The notes under the pieces are model-generated. The model searched no databases. It was not told where the DNA came from and worked only from the letters and a program-made list of their open reading frames with translations. A DNA stretch of 64,000 nucleotides from positions 1 to 64,000 of the forward strand of contig NZ_CP090979.1 in the NCBI RefSeq assembly GCF_021513275.1, in the 5' to 3' direction. The translations under genes and the position numbers were made by a program. This document shows, one piece after another, positions 23,403-33,575 of this stretch. Positions within the stretch are counted from its first letter, which is position 1; every line of letters begins with the position of its first letter. Origin of the DNA: Paenibacillus hexagrammi (GTDB lineage Bacteria > Bacillota > Bacilli > Paenibacillales > NBRC-103111).

Positions 23403-24958
23403 CTAGGAGACTGTTTTTGTTGTGGATGTGATCTTACCGCTAAGGTTGCGGTTAATCGTTGTTGTGATCGTGTTTCCGCCAAGAACCTCAGTAATCGAAG
23501 TGATCTGACCGAGTGTGTTCCGCGCGACCGTCGTTGTGGAGACGATAATCGATCCGTCCTTTTCTTCGACTTTCTGGACTTTACCCGTAGCATCCCGAGT
23601 CACAACGATTGATCTCGTATCAACTTCGGCGATAACGCCCTTGATCGTAGAGACGGACTGGTTACTCGGCTTTCCGATCATGGCGTAGTTTGGTAGGCGC
23701 GTAAGCTCAAGCCACTCAAGCACAGTTTCACAAGCTCCGGTGCCCGTGCTTCCGTAGTTAGCGATAAGCACCAAGTCAAAATACTTCGCTTCTGGATCAA
23801 ACTTCGAAGGATCGCCAGTTGACGTAGTGTTGTATCCTGAGATTGTCCCTTCGAATACCTTTGATGTGCCGGCCGTAAGCGGATACCCTGACGCGCCAAA
23901 GTAGTTGTATGAATTTGCTTGATCCGTAGCGATTCCGACGTAACTGCCGTCCAATGACTCAGCCCCAATGTAGATAACTCCGTTTCCGCTCTTTTTGGTG
24001 AACTTGGCGCGGACTACATACGTGCTTTCTGGATCAACAGGCATACGCACCCTGAGCTTTGTCCACTGACCGCCTGCCGAGATTCCAGAGAACAACATGC
24101 CGCGATCACTGGCGCTATAGGCGATGGAGCCACCGGCTAGAACCTGACCGTAACCTAACGCCGACCAATCGTTATTCCCTAGCACAAAACTATCCGTGAT
24201 GTGGTCGAATCGCTTCTCAAGCTCGGGAGCCAACTTACCCAACGTAATAGCACCCGGAGCAATGCCCGTTTGCGTGATCTGCGGACCGTCTCCGTTGACT
24301 CCCGTGTGGCCGTGTCCAGTTGTTCCGTCAAACTTCGGCGCTACTCCTGCGCTAACAGAGGAGCTTACCGTAGAATCAACGTAACCTTTGTTGGCTGCGT
24401 CGTTTGTTCCGACGGGATTACCGCCCAAAGTCAGCGTCGTACCAGTCGTGTTTACGGTAGGCACAGCTGCAGCTAGGATAGCAGCGTCAGCAATCGAATC
24501 ATCATAAGTCAAATTAGGCGTCGTGAGGGTAGCGATTAAATGCTGTGTTGCATCCGCCGCACCAACCTTCGTCCGGTAGATCCGCAATGCGACCGCTGTA
24601 GCCGGCCAAGACGTAGGTAGACCGCTCAGTGTTACGATTTGATTCCCTGCCGTAGTGGTAGCCGTGATAGTGGGGCTGCCTTCCGTCTCTCCACCGAAAA
24701 TGAACGTGTTATCGGATTTCTTGTACCCAACAACGTAGGTCAGTTTATATCTGTAGGTTCCGACCCCGAGTCCAGATCCGTTTTTGCCGTAGCCGTAGGC
24801 AGAGTGGTAGGGGGAGCGATAGGGGGAGCAAGTACGAAACTACCCATATCTGCGGAACCATTAAGTGTGTCGATGATCTGGTTCAAGTCGGAAGCCAATG
24901 GAGCTTGTGACGCACCAGGGGTTACTTTTTGTAAATTAGACAAGCTCGTTACCTCCAA
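23403..24958 (-). CDS. Tail fibre protein, frame broken near codon 60
   Basis: ATG at 24958 opens a 72-codon frame (SLSNLQKVTPGASQAPLASD ... TLPTATAKTDLDSG). One A added to the run in GGCAAAAACGG (about 24780) continues it as AKNGSGLGVGTYRYKLTYVV into the large frame down to 23403. The combined protein is about 517 residues with NDAANKGYVDSTVS-type collar sequence, a GHTGVNGDG loop, a carbohydrate-module-like middle and a repetitive TTT-rich C-terminus. The large frame alone has no ribosome site. Confidence 0.75.
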
Positions 24959-24964
24959 TCATCA

Positions 24965-25831
24965 TTAGTTGCCGACGATGCCTACTTGACCAACGATAGA
25001 CATGATATAGCCGGCTTGCTTAACTGCGTTGATTCCTGCGTGGAACCAAAGATTTCCCGACCCGTCAACCCAACCCATTTCCGTGTATGTGCCGCTGGGA
25101 TCGATAGACGCATAAGTGAGTGCGAACAGAACATTATAAGAAGACACGACTTGAATCGTCTGACACGCTCTTTCTAGCGAAGGGATCGGATTCCACAGCG
25201 CCGTATCAGCGGAGGAAACACGCCCCGTTCCCGTACCTACCTGGATCCTCGTTGGCGGAGGAACAGCTCCAACCTGACCGCTGACGTTCGATACTCCCGA
25301 CATCCAACTTGCGAATGCTGTACGCATGAAATTCGTAACGACAGCGAAGCTGTTAGATGTATCCGCAATCATGTAAACCATCCACTGAATAGTCAGTGTT
25401 TGCGATGCGGATTTGTATTGATCAATCGCTACGTGCGCCCATAGGTTGCCGTTAGCATCGAATAAACCAAGCTCGTTATAATAGCCCTCTGGATCTGACA
25501 TTTGATAAGCCAGATTGTATTGAGCGTAATACGCTTGTGTAACCATAATCTGATCACAGGACTTACGTGTGCCGGTCATTTCGCTCCATAGAGCTGTGTC
25601 CGTAGCAAGCGGACCGGTGACACCGTATGGGGGAGTACCGTTTCCAGCCGCGATAACGGTAGGAGGAAGGACGGCGCCAGTTCCCGTATTAGGCGATCCA
25701 GACAGCCATTTAGCCAGAGATTTTTTGGCGTAGTTCGTGATCTTGTTGTATACCTTCTTGGACTCGACTGATCCATCGGCGTTTGTGACCGTGACTTCGA
25801 CGATCCCAACGAGGCTGTAGCCGTTATTCAT
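24965..25831 (-). CDS. Tail protein with internal duplication
   Basis: ATG at 25831 is preferred. The 288-residue protein contains two copies of a roughly 120-residue module: PPTVIAAGNGT ... DTALWSEM ... YNELGLFDANGNLWAHVAID, then PPTRIQVGTGT ... DTALWNPI ... YTEMGWVDGSGNLWFHAGIN. Each ends in a GNLWxH motif. It is probably a baseplate-side tail fibre or spike element. The gene overlaps nothing and lies between two fibre genes. Confidence 0.7.
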   Translation of the reverse strand: MNNGYSLVGIVEVTVTNADGSVESKKVYNKITNYAKKSLAKWLSGSPNTGTGAVLPPTVIAAGNGTPPYGVTGPLATDTALWSEMTGTRKSCDQIMVTQAYYAQYNLAYQMSDPEGYYNELGLFDANGNLWAHVAIDQYKSASQTLTIQWMVYMIADTSNSFAVVTNFMRTAFASWMSGVSNVSGQVGAVPPPTRIQVGTGTGRVSSADTALWNPIPSLERACQTIQVVSSYNVLFALTYASIDPSGTYTEMGWVDGSGNLWFHAGINAVKQAGYIMSIVGQVGIVGN

Positions 25832-25835
25832 TACT

Positions 25836-27269
25836 TCAAACACCTCCGTATCCCCAATACCAATTTGCTTTTGCCAGTACCGAGTCAGTTGCCGGGTTTA
25901 AGTTACCGTCAAAGCCGATCTTGTACACGGTTTGCAAATCAATCGGGAATGGTTTATTAGCTTGATAAGCGGCCAAGATTTCCGCATCCGATCTGGCTAC
26001 CCGAGAGATACGAACCTCATCGAATAGCGTACTGATACGCTGCTGTGACGTTCCCGACCCCAAGTTCATTACCGATCCCAATGTCGTAGGAAGCACGAAA
26101 TCAGTCGTGGAAGCCAGTCTCACTCCGTCAATGAAAAGAGCGATTTCCTTACTGCTCCACGTAACGGTAAATAGGTGCCATCCATCGGGTGTATATGAAT
26201 CCGAAACGCTAATGTACGTTTTATTTTGGTACTGGTCGTATACTCCCCAACGCCAGTGAGCGGAGTCCGCCGAGTGGTATAGCATGAATCCGTAATCTCC
26301 CGATGCTTCCGAAACGTTAAAGACACGATTTAACTCGCCATCTTGACGCTTGGCTGCGTAATTGACGTAAACCCAAACCTCGACCGTTCCTTGTTCTGCT
26401 TTAGCAGGGAAGGGGAGAGTTACTTTTTCATTGTTTCGAGCGCCAGGGACGAACGTAGTCATGTACGGCTTAACTTCCAATTGGGGGTTACGCACAATGA
26501 TGTAGTCGCCGGCCTTTACTGTAGGAAGACCCGTCGTAGGAACGACAACAGCGTTAACGTTGTGGTGCCATACTGCGGTATGCTTAACAGTCTTCCAGTA
26601 CCTATTACCGACGGAGTTTGTCATCGCCCCGAATCCCCCACAACCAGGAACAAGATCGGGATTAGAGCGGTCAACAATTTCCAAGCTCATCGTACAAGAC
26701 GTATTGGAGGCTACGGATAATTCCCCGAATTTGCCTACGTAGGTAGCGGATGTTTGCTGCTGGCTCACCGGAGCATCTACCAGAGCCGTTACCTTGAACG
26801 TGTACGGAGCTATGCGTTCGGTCTTCCATTGCGCCGTGTCAACGTTTGTTACGTCATCGTAGGTAGCCCGATTAGTTGTACCTTCTTCAATCATGATTGC
26901 TTGACCGAATTTTCCTGCCTCATACCGCGGTACGCCCGAAGCTACTTGAGATAAATCCTGCTTTACGGCGATAGTCGCCCGAACGAAATCTACTGGATCT
27001 GTGGTCGGAGTGTGGTATCCGCCCCAAGTGAGCGTATCTGGATTCGTCACAGTCGGCATTGCCGTGGCGGTAAACGTGACTGACTCGCTCAAATTTGAAT
27101 ACAGCTTTTCTAGCGCGATCTTGGTAGATACAAACGAAGTCAGCAGGCCCGTATCATGCGGTGCATCAAAAAACTGGATCAGCGTATTTTCATAAGTGTT
27201 GTCGTCGTCCTCATTCGGCCGGTCGTACAAAGACTTTAGAATCTGAATTAATACCGTGTCATCGCGCAT
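25836..27269 (-). CDS. LamG-domain tail/baseplate protein
   Basis: The 477-residue protein has an N-terminal helical section (LIQILKSLYDRPNEDDDNTY ... EKLYSNLSESVTF) and a C-terminal concanavalin/LamG-like jelly roll (GTVEVWVYVN, WHLFTVTWSSKEIALFIDGV, FDEVRISRVARSDAEILAAY). Such domains bind glycans. It follows the tail hub gene, so a role at the distal tail is likely. Confidence 0.75.
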   Translation of the reverse strand: MRDDTVLIQILKSLYDRPNEDDDNTYENTLIQFFDAPHDTGLLTSFVSTKIALEKLYSNLSESVTFTATAMPTVTNPDTLTWGGYHTPTTDPVDFVRATIAVKQDLSQVASGVPRYEAGKFGQAIMIEEGTTNRATYDDVTNVDTAQWKTERIAPYTFKVTALVDAPVSQQQTSATYVGKFGELSVASNTSCTMSLEIVDRSNPDLVPGCGGFGAMTNSVGNRYWKTVKHTAVWHHNVNAVVVPTTGLPTVKAGDYIIVRNPQLEVKPYMTTFVPGARNNEKVTLPFPAKAEQGTVEVWVYVNYAAKRQDGELNRVFNVSEASGDYGFMLYHSADSAHWRWGVYDQYQNKTYISVSDSYTPDGWHLFTVTWSSKEIALFIDGVRLASTTDFVLPTTLGSVMNLGSGTSQQRISTLFDEVRISRVARSDAEILAAYQANKPFPIDLQTVYKIGFDGNLNPATDSVLAKANWYWGYGGV

Positions 27270-27281
27270 GACTCGCCTCCT

Positions 27282-28577
27282 TTACACGAGATACGGAACA
27301 TCGGCGAACGATAGCGAATACTGGATCAGCAAGCCGTCGTCTTCCGTTGCCCTGACGATTTTCTTTTTTACTTGGCGTACATACATTTTCATAGCGATTC
27401 CGCCCATGCGCCGGTCCGATCTGATCGTGAAGAATTGTCCAGCTCTCCAACCTTGAGTAAAGCTGTTCATTGATCCCGTCATACTCGGGTAGGCGTATTT
27501 GTATAGAAGCTGATCGCCACGCTTGTTAGCCGCATCGATTGTGGATTGCGATAGGGCTTTCTCCGTAACGGCATACTCATAGCGACCGTCACCGTTACCA
27601 TCCGCTATAGCAGCGGCGCCTTGCGCCTCGGGGTTTTCACGCATGATGATCGTCTCGGCCATGTAGTACATCGTCACTTCGATGACCGTGCCTGCGGGTG
27701 GAGCATAGTTGAGGCGGATTAGATTTTGCCAATAGTTAACGAACACTGATTCCATGTCCGTTACGTCCTGACCAGGTGTACCGTCAACCAAGTCTCGCTT
27801 GGCCGTCTTCTCAACGCCCCCGACTAGAACCTTGATGTCTCCATCGTAACGGCTCGGGCTGTAGCCTAGATTCCATTGCTGGGACATGCCGTCGGCACTG
27901 TAGCGCAATACGATCGGAGTCGCTACCCTTGATTTGAAGCCTTTCAAATAGATCCTCGTTTTTTTCTGCGAACCGTCCTCTTTTAGAACTAAATCTCCAT
28001 AGTTGTCGATGTCATTGTCCGCATCCAGAACGTTGCTAGGCAGGGGAGAAGGGAACTGCTCAAGTGGGTAGAAGTGAACCTTTTTCTCATAATCGATGTA
28101 CCAACCAAACTCGATCTGCTGTGCGATCCGCTTGATTGCGTCCGAAGGAGTAACATAGTTGAAAAAGTGCGGAGGCATAACGAAGCCAGGAAGAACATGC
28201 TCAGTCGTGAAGCCGGGGCAGAATTTCTCAACGATTTGTTTTACTACTTGATCACCCGGCATTTGCTCGTAATAACCCACGACTAGACGGCGATTAAACC
28301 AACGTTCATAAGATTGCGCCGATACTCTGTATTCCAGATCGACTCCGAGATCCACCTCGTCAAGCTGCGTGATAACACCGGCAAATTCACGTACACCGTT
28401 GTTTGTCCAAATGATTTCGTTGCCGTCCATCGGCCGCGGTAGCTCACCGCGTAAGATAACGGAAACCTTCATCGTATCGCTCGTCATGACGACGTTGTTA
28501 TCTACTTCGATGCTTTCAAGATCGCAATATTCCGTGTAATCCACGCCACCAATCGTGATCTGCGTGTTAGCCGCCAT
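27282..28577 (-). CDS. Baseplate hub / late-control-D-like tail protein
   Basis: The 431-residue protein has beta-rich hub features: GGVDYTEYCDLESIEVDNNV near the start, REFAGVITQLDE, then YVTPSDAIKRIAQQIEFGWY, typical of gp27/gpD-type hub domains where an oligomeric ring caps the tail tube. It directly follows the tape measure gene. A terminator lies between the two. Confidence 0.75.
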   Translation of the reverse strand: MAANTQITIGGVDYTEYCDLESIEVDNNVVMTSDTMKVSVILRGELPRPMDGNEIIWTNNGVREFAGVITQLDEVDLGVDLEYRVSAQSYERWFNRRLVVGYYEQMPGDQVVKQIVEKFCPGFTTEHVLPGFVMPPHFFNYVTPSDAIKRIAQQIEFGWYIDYEKKVHFYPLEQFPSPLPSNVLDADNDIDNYGDLVLKEDGSQKKTRIYLKGFKSRVATPIVLRYSADGMSQQWNLGYSPSRYDGDIKVLVGGVEKTAKRDLVDGTPGQDVTDMESVFVNYWQNLIRLNYAPPAGTVIEVTMYYMAETIIMRENPEAQGAAAIADGNGDGRYEYAVTEKALSQSTIDAANKRGDQLLYKYAYPSMTGSMNSFTQGWRAGQFFTIRSDRRMGGIAMKMYVRQVKKKIVRATEDDGLLIQYSLSFADVPYLV

Positions 28578-28600
28578 TGGGCACCTCCGTACATATATGA

Positions 28601-28632
28601 ATAAAAACGCCCGAAGCCGAAGCTCCGAGCGC
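28601..28632 (-). terminator. Terminator after the tape measure gene
   Basis: CGCTCGGAGC-TTCG-GCTTCGGGCG is a ten-pair stem with a UUCG tetraloop, followed by TTTTTATTC on the minus strand. Confidence 0.8.
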
Positions 28633-28640
28633 TGGTGTTA

Positions 28641-31600
28641 TTACAATGCAAAATGGAATTGTTGGCGTAGCTGATCCGCGATGTCACTACCGATGCTACG
28701 ACCGTCTTTGCCGACACCGTTCACGTTGATTTCTAGCTTGGTAATGGACACGCCACCACCACCGCGAGAAGACGAGAAGCCATTTCCGAGAGGAATCGTG
28801 TCAGGCAGAGGGCTAGTGCCGGTATGAAGATCACCGAACAATCCGCCTCCCTTGAGCTTGGACTCAGGGATGATATACTCCGACTCGCCACCCTCACCGA
28901 CCAGAGCCAGTGTCGGGCGGTCTACCTTACCGCCTTCGGCAAATGCAGGGATGTTCACGCTGCTACCGCCTACGTTCGGAGCTTTCGGAGCGCTACTGAA
29001 AATGCTCGTGATCGAACTCACTACGGATTTGGCCGCGCTAATAACGTAGCTGATACCGCTAGTGATACCGTTCGCAAGTCCTTTGACGAAATCCAGACCC
29101 ATGTTGAACACGTTGCCGCTCAGGTTCTTGATTAGTGTGATAATATCGTCCCACACGTTAGAGAACAGTTTCTTGATGTCCTCCCACGCCTTACCCCACT
29201 TACCAGTCAGCAAGTCCAATCCGATAGTAATTACGCCGCTCACCATATCCCAATTGAGGCGGATAATATCTACGACGAGATCCCATACGGTCTTGAACGT
29301 GTCTTTGATCAGATTCCAAGTGTCACTCCATGCACCGGCAATGAAACCGATGCCGAACGTGATCGCCGTTGTAATGGTCGCAAGGGCAGGCGTTAAGATT
29401 ACGATACAAGCCTTCCAGACGAAATCGAATACCTGCTTGATGCTGTCCCAATTCTCAGTCCAGAACGTCTTGACTTTAGTAACGGCACCCTCAAGCGTTG
29501 GATGGATGTAGTCCCATGCCGCCTTTAGGTTCTCCTTCATAAAGTCCCACGCCGCCTTGAAATCATCGCGAATTGCGTTCCAAATTTGAGTAAAGGTTTC
29601 CTTGAACTTGGTGAAGTCTCCGACCATCGTACCGCCGAAATGCTCTTGCACCCATGCCTTGATGCTATCCCAATTCGTGATGATCAAGCCCACGCCGGCA
29701 ACGATCGCCGCGATCAGCAGACCCCACGGGCCGAATAACGTTGACATAGCGACCCGAGCTACAGCTACAATCGATGTCCAAGAGAACGCCGAAGTAACCG
29801 CGGCAATGATGCGCGGCCCAAGCGTAAACAGATACGTTCCAAAATTAGAGAACGCCGTTCTGATAACAGTCAGCGCGAGGGCGCCTTGGAGTCGCAAGGA
29901 AACGAACGCTTCGCCAAGGAACGTGAACGCTTGAGGAATACGCATAACGATGTCTGGAATGCCCCGCATGAACATGACGAAGCTCGTCAACATCTGGAAT
30001 GGGGCTTTGGTCAAGACGCTGATTGCCGTACCAATGCCTCGGAAGGCTCCTGCAACTCCGCCTAGTCTTGTTCCCAAAGTAGCGACCGTCGCACCAATAC
30101 CACCGATCATAGATCCGAAAGAAGTAAAAGGAACCAGGAAAGAGGCAAATGTCAGTCCTAGTTGCCCGAGTCCCATCGATAGGAACCCGATTGTGGCCGC
30201 GAATGTCATGATTGCACCAGTCGCCACAAGCAAGCCAGATCCGACACCGAGAATGACCATGATCGTTTTTTGAACCGGCTCAGGAAGTCCAGTGAACGCG
30301 ACCACTATCTTATCGACCGTCTGCACAAGAGAGCGCATGGCTGTCTCCAACGTATCACCCATGGTTTTACGCAAAGTACCCATGTTAGCTTCGAGCAACA
30401 TAACGTCGCCAGATAGGTTATCAATCGCGATCTGCGCCGCTTGCTCTGCGGACACGTTCTGCATTTGCTCAGTCAATCCCTTAAATTCGTCCGAGCTGGA
30501 CTTAACAAACGCGGTCATGCCGGACAGGGCATACTGACCGAAAATCATTTTGGTGTAGGCTTGCTGCTGAACTGGCGTCAAGTTCTCCATGGAATCATGT
30601 AACAATCTTTGAACCTCGACGAGCGGCTTCATCTTGCCCGTTGCCTCATCGATCAGCTTGTTATGATCGCCCTGCACCAACCCAAGTTCCTTGAGAGCCG
30701 TGGTTCCGTCCTCTGTAGGCTGCACAATGTTTGTAAACATACGACGCAATGCAGTACCGGCACTAGATCCTTTGATACCATGCTCCGCCAATGTTGCGAT
30801 GGCTGCCGAAACATCGTTCAGCGGAACGCCGAGGGCGGATGCTTGCGGACCCACGTATTTCATCGTGTTCAAGTAGTCATCCATCGAGATCCTAGCTTGG
30901 AGCATAGCTGCTGTCATCGAGTTTCCGACATCGTTCATGTTTTGCTCCATGGACTTTCCGTTTGTCTCGAAGTCTCCGCGGAACTCATTGAAAATATCGG
31001 AGATAACAGTCGCCGTGCTTCCCAAGTCCTGCTTGGTTACGAGGGAAACTTTGATCGCCGATGCAGCGGCTCCATCCAGAACGGCTTGAGCGCTAACACC
31101 TTGGCGGATCATTGCATCCATCGCGTCGGCGATTTCGTTAGCCGAACGGTGATAATGAGATCCGAGATCAAGCGCCTTTTCCTTTAACTGACCGACAGTA
31201 ACGTTTGCTTGATCAAGCGGAGTACCCGTTGCGTAAAGAGCCGCGCTGATACCCGATAAGGATTTCTCGAAGTCTGCCGCGTCACCTACCATGGAAGTGA
31301 AGGCTCCCATACCGGTCTCGCCCCATTGTTGGAACTGCTGACCAACGTCCATCAAAGCATCGCTCTTTACGTAGCTGTCTACGCTGTCTCCACCGTTCTG
31401 ATTACGTCTTGCTCTGGCTACCTCATCGAATTTATCGGAGATAGATTCCAAGTCACCGATGATGGACGCTTTCTGAGCTTGAACGGACTCGGCCATGTTC
31501 TTCATATACGTGCTGACCGATTTATCTGCGCTTTGTGCCGCGCTCTCAAGCGGATCAAAGCCTTTTTTCATTTCGGTTAAATTCTTAGTCACCGTATCGG

Positions 31601-32051
31601 CCGCATTCTTAGTGGCTTTTCCGATGCCATCGAAAGAAGTGTCGAACTCTTTCTTTAGCGAACTGACGGGACTCTTTGCCGATTTGACAGCGGAAGCAAG
31701 CGCCTTGACTTCGGCTTTAGATTCCGTGAGCTTAACGTTATCCAAGTTAATGAAGTCCTGGCGGATCGCATCAACGTCCTGTCCGATCTTGAGCCGGTTA
31801 GCGTTGATAACACTTGCCATGCTATTAAATTGCTTTTCAGTTTCATTTGCCGTATTGGTCGCGGCTTGAGCGGCAGAATTGCCCTCGGTGATCGCCGATT
31901 TGGACATCGATTCGAATGCTTGTTGCGCCATCTGCGAAGCCTCACGAATAGAGGTTCCGAGCTTGTCCATCACCTCGGCGAGCTGCTTGAGGACGCCTTC
32001 TGCATCGTTGGTAGCCGTGACCCTGATATTCAGTTGAGCTTCATTTGCCAT
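28641..32051 (-). CDS. Tail tape measure protein
   Basis: This 1136-residue protein is the longest in the window. It has an N-terminal coiled coil (about 1-230), a TP901-type tape measure core (VTKQDLGSTATVISDIFNEF; YVGPQASALGVPLNDVSAAI; HGIKGSSAGTALRRMFTNIV), hydrophobic segments around 560-640 and 740-790, and the usual C-terminal FAEGGKVDRPTLALVGEGGE-type motif. At roughly 1.5 angstroms per residue it implies a tail near 170 nm, so a siphovirus. The preceding G/GT chaperones help it fold into the tail. Confidence 0.95.
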   Translation of the reverse strand: MANEAQLNIRVTATNDAEGVLKQLAEVMDKLGTSIREASQMAQQAFESMSKSAITEGNSAAQAATNTANETEKQFNSMASVINANRLKIGQDVDAIRQDFINLDNVKLTESKAEVKALASAVKSAKSPVSSLKKEFDTSFDGIGKATKNAADTVTKNLTEMKKGFDPLESAAQSADKSVSTYMKNMAESVQAQKASIIGDLESISDKFDEVARARRNQNGGDSVDSYVKSDALMDVGQQFQQWGETGMGAFTSMVGDAADFEKSLSGISAALYATGTPLDQANVTVGQLKEKALDLGSHYHRSANEIADAMDAMIRQGVSAQAVLDGAAASAIKVSLVTKQDLGSTATVISDIFNEFRGDFETNGKSMEQNMNDVGNSMTAAMLQARISMDDYLNTMKYVGPQASALGVPLNDVSAAIATLAEHGIKGSSAGTALRRMFTNIVQPTEDGTTALKELGLVQGDHNKLIDEATGKMKPLVEVQRLLHDSMENLTPVQQQAYTKMIFGQYALSGMTAFVKSSSDEFKGLTEQMQNVSAEQAAQIAIDNLSGDVMLLEANMGTLRKTMGDTLETAMRSLVQTVDKIVVAFTGLPEPVQKTIMVILGVGSGLLVATGAIMTFAATIGFLSMGLGQLGLTFASFLVPFTSFGSMIGGIGATVATLGTRLGGVAGAFRGIGTAISVLTKAPFQMLTSFVMFMRGIPDIVMRIPQAFTFLGEAFVSLRLQGALALTVIRTAFSNFGTYLFTLGPRIIAAVTSAFSWTSIVAVARVAMSTLFGPWGLLIAAIVAGVGLIITNWDSIKAWVQEHFGGTMVGDFTKFKETFTQIWNAIRDDFKAAWDFMKENLKAAWDYIHPTLEGAVTKVKTFWTENWDSIKQVFDFVWKACIVILTPALATITTAITFGIGFIAGAWSDTWNLIKDTFKTVWDLVVDIIRLNWDMVSGVITIGLDLLTGKWGKAWEDIKKLFSNVWDDIITLIKNLSGNVFNMGLDFVKGLANGITSGISYVISAAKSVVSSITSIFSSAPKAPNVGGSSVNIPAFAEGGKVDRPTLALVGEGGESEYIIPESKLKGGGLFGDLHTGTSPLPDTIPLGNGFSSSRGGGGVSITKLEINVNGVGKDGRSIGSDIADQLRQQFHFAL

Positions 32052-32066
32052 TTATCCGTCCACCTC

Positions 32067-32572
32067 CTAACCTTCTTGAAGGATCTGTTTAGCCCATGAC
32101 TCCCGTCCCATGAAGTACAAATCGCGCTCAATTACGTTAGAGGGGATGCTATTCATTTCGTCGGGAGTGTATCCAAACTCGCGGCGGTAGACCATTTCGA
32201 CATACTCAAGAGGCGCCTTTTCAGAGCGCCCCAAGAGGAAGTTATCGAGTTGGTCTTTTACGCGTTTGGGAGATCAGCGCTACCCTTACGTGCTTCCGCA
32301 AATGCAACCGCTACAGCTTCGACCACAGGGGAAGGGACGTAGCTAACCGTTTCGTGCGTAAGTGGGAATTGTACTGGCGTACCGTTCTCGTCAAGTACGT
32401 GACCACTACGGATCAGAACAACGGCAAGTTTTTCAGCGAATGCCATTTGGGATTCAGTGGAGTTGTCTTTCAAGCTGTTTGTAAGATCGCGCTGGATTCC
32501 CCAAGGAAGCAGCTTTGGATTACGAATTTCAACGAATTGGCCCTCGCCAAGAACTGTGATGTCTACGCGCAT
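32067..32572 (-). CDS. Tail assembly chaperone GT fusion (-1 programmed frameshift)
   Basis: Zero frame ends at 32258. The slippery heptamer C CCA AAC (CCCAAAC, plus strand 32264-32270) lies just before that stop in the correct phase. After a -1 slip the reading continues RVKDQLDNFLLGRSEKAPLE ... YVEMVYRREFGYTPDEMNSI to a stop at 32067, 15 bases before the tape measure ATG. Short downstream frames reached by -1 slippage between tail tube and tape measure are the classic siphovirus G/GT arrangement; GT would bind the tape measure. Confidence 0.85.
32258..32572 (-). CDS. Tail assembly chaperone G (unshifted product)
   Basis: The 104-residue protein (MRVDITVLGEGQFVEIRNPK ... VVEAVAVAFAEARKGSADLP) is the abundant unshifted chaperone, lying between tail tube and tape measure genes. 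It shares its start with the GT product. Confidence 0.85.
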   Translation of the reverse strand: MRVDITVLGEGQFVEIRNPKLLPWGIQRDLTNSLKDNSTESQMAFAEKLAVVLIRSGHVLDENGTPVQFPLTHETVSYVPSPVVEAVAVAFAEARKGSADLPNA

Positions 32573-32615
32573 GATTAAAAACCTCCGAATTTTTGGTTTG
32601 TTTTATTTGGAAAAA

Positions 32616-32642
32616 GAAGAACCGCCCCGAGGGACGGCTCAT
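32616..32642 (-). terminator. Terminator after the tail tube gene
   Basis: On the minus strand GAGCCGTCC and GGGGCGGTTC pair around a short loop, followed by TTCTTTTTCC. It probably lowers transcription into the chaperone genes relative to the tail tube gene. Confidence 0.7.
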
Positions 32643-32648
32643 TTGTGA

Positions 32649-33575
32649 TTAGTAAGAAGCAACGTTGTTTGTCAGTGTTACGGCGATTGGACCGGCATCA
32701 GTAGTGTTGTACAGACCGCGTACTGTAGCGGAGATTTTAGCAACCTCTTGGCCGCGATCGATACCGCTCATTTTTTCGAAGTTACATTTGCTCAACGAGA
32801 AAGTCAGAACGTTATCGCCGTTTTGGAATTTCAGCTCAAGGGACGGCTGAGTATTTTTCAGGTAGTAATCCAATTCTGTGTAGTCGTCGATTTCGAAGTC
32901 GAGCTTGCCCGTTACTTCGAGCGTACCTACGGAAGACTTGGAAGGGGCTTGCGAGTTGTTAGCACCGAAGGTCATTTTCACGGCGCGTTTCATCGTCAAG
33001 TCTCCGCCGATCAAGCGAGTGTTAGGCGCTCCTGCAATGTTGCAAGTAGCTTGATAACCGACAAACATCGGCGTAGTTGTGTAGCTTGGGGTATGCTCAG
33101 TTTCCGATACCGTGGACAGCTTTGTTTGCATCTTAGCGGAGCAAGTGAGGTCGCCTTCGACGGTGAACTTAAATCCCAAGCTCTCAACGTTACCGCCAGA
33201 GTAGATGCGCTCACTGAATCCGTCGTAGTCGTACATGCTCAAGCTAGGAGGCTGCTCGTTAGCCAGAGTGAACTTGTGAGTGTAAGTAGAACCAGATCCA
33301 GTTACGTCGTCCTTACCGAAGAAGGACTTTAGAAAGTAGCCGATCACATCCGCGTAAACGTTCATGTCAACATCGACTTTACCGAGGATGGAACCTTGGA
33401 AGGATGCGAAGTCTTTGGACAGGGAGCCACGCTTACCGGTATCAAGGATCTGCTTAACATCGTCCTCGGATTTCAGCGTTTTGAACGGAATAAAGTTTGT
33501 CGGTGCGATTGGAGCCTCGCCCCATTTAGTCTCGAACGAAAGACCAAGCCAAGAGTTATAAGATAATACTGGCAT
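32649..33575 (-). CDS. Major tail tube protein
   Basis: The 308-residue beta-rich protein lies just before the tail chaperones. Features include MPVLSYNSWLGLSFETKWGE, GKVDVDMNVYADVIGYFLKS, a TGKLDFEIDDYTELDYYL strand region and SLSKCNFEKMSG near the end. No membrane segment. The gene starts one base into the previous stop (TAATG). The size exceeds that of simple tail tubes, leaving room for an Ig-like extension. Confidence 0.85.
   Translation of the reverse strand: MPVLSYNSWLGLSFETKWGEAPIAPTNFIPFKTLKSEDDVKQILDTGKRGSLSKDFASFQGSILGKVDVDMNVYADVIGYFLKSFFGKDDVTGSGSTYTHKFTLANEQPPSLSMYDYDGFSERIYSGGNVESLGFKFTVEGDLTCSAKMQTKLSTVSETEHTPSYTTTPMFVGYQATCNIAGAPNTRLIGGDLTMKRAVKMTFGANNSQAPSKSSVGTLEVTGKLDFEIDDYTELDYYLKNTQPSLELKFQNGDNVLTFSLSKCNFEKMSGIDRGQEVAKISATVRGLYNTTDAGPIAVTLTNNVASY

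Noticed and set aside
30609-31187. 192-codon rightward frame within the tape measure gene
   Set aside because: Antisense shadow of a clear gene, with no start signal.
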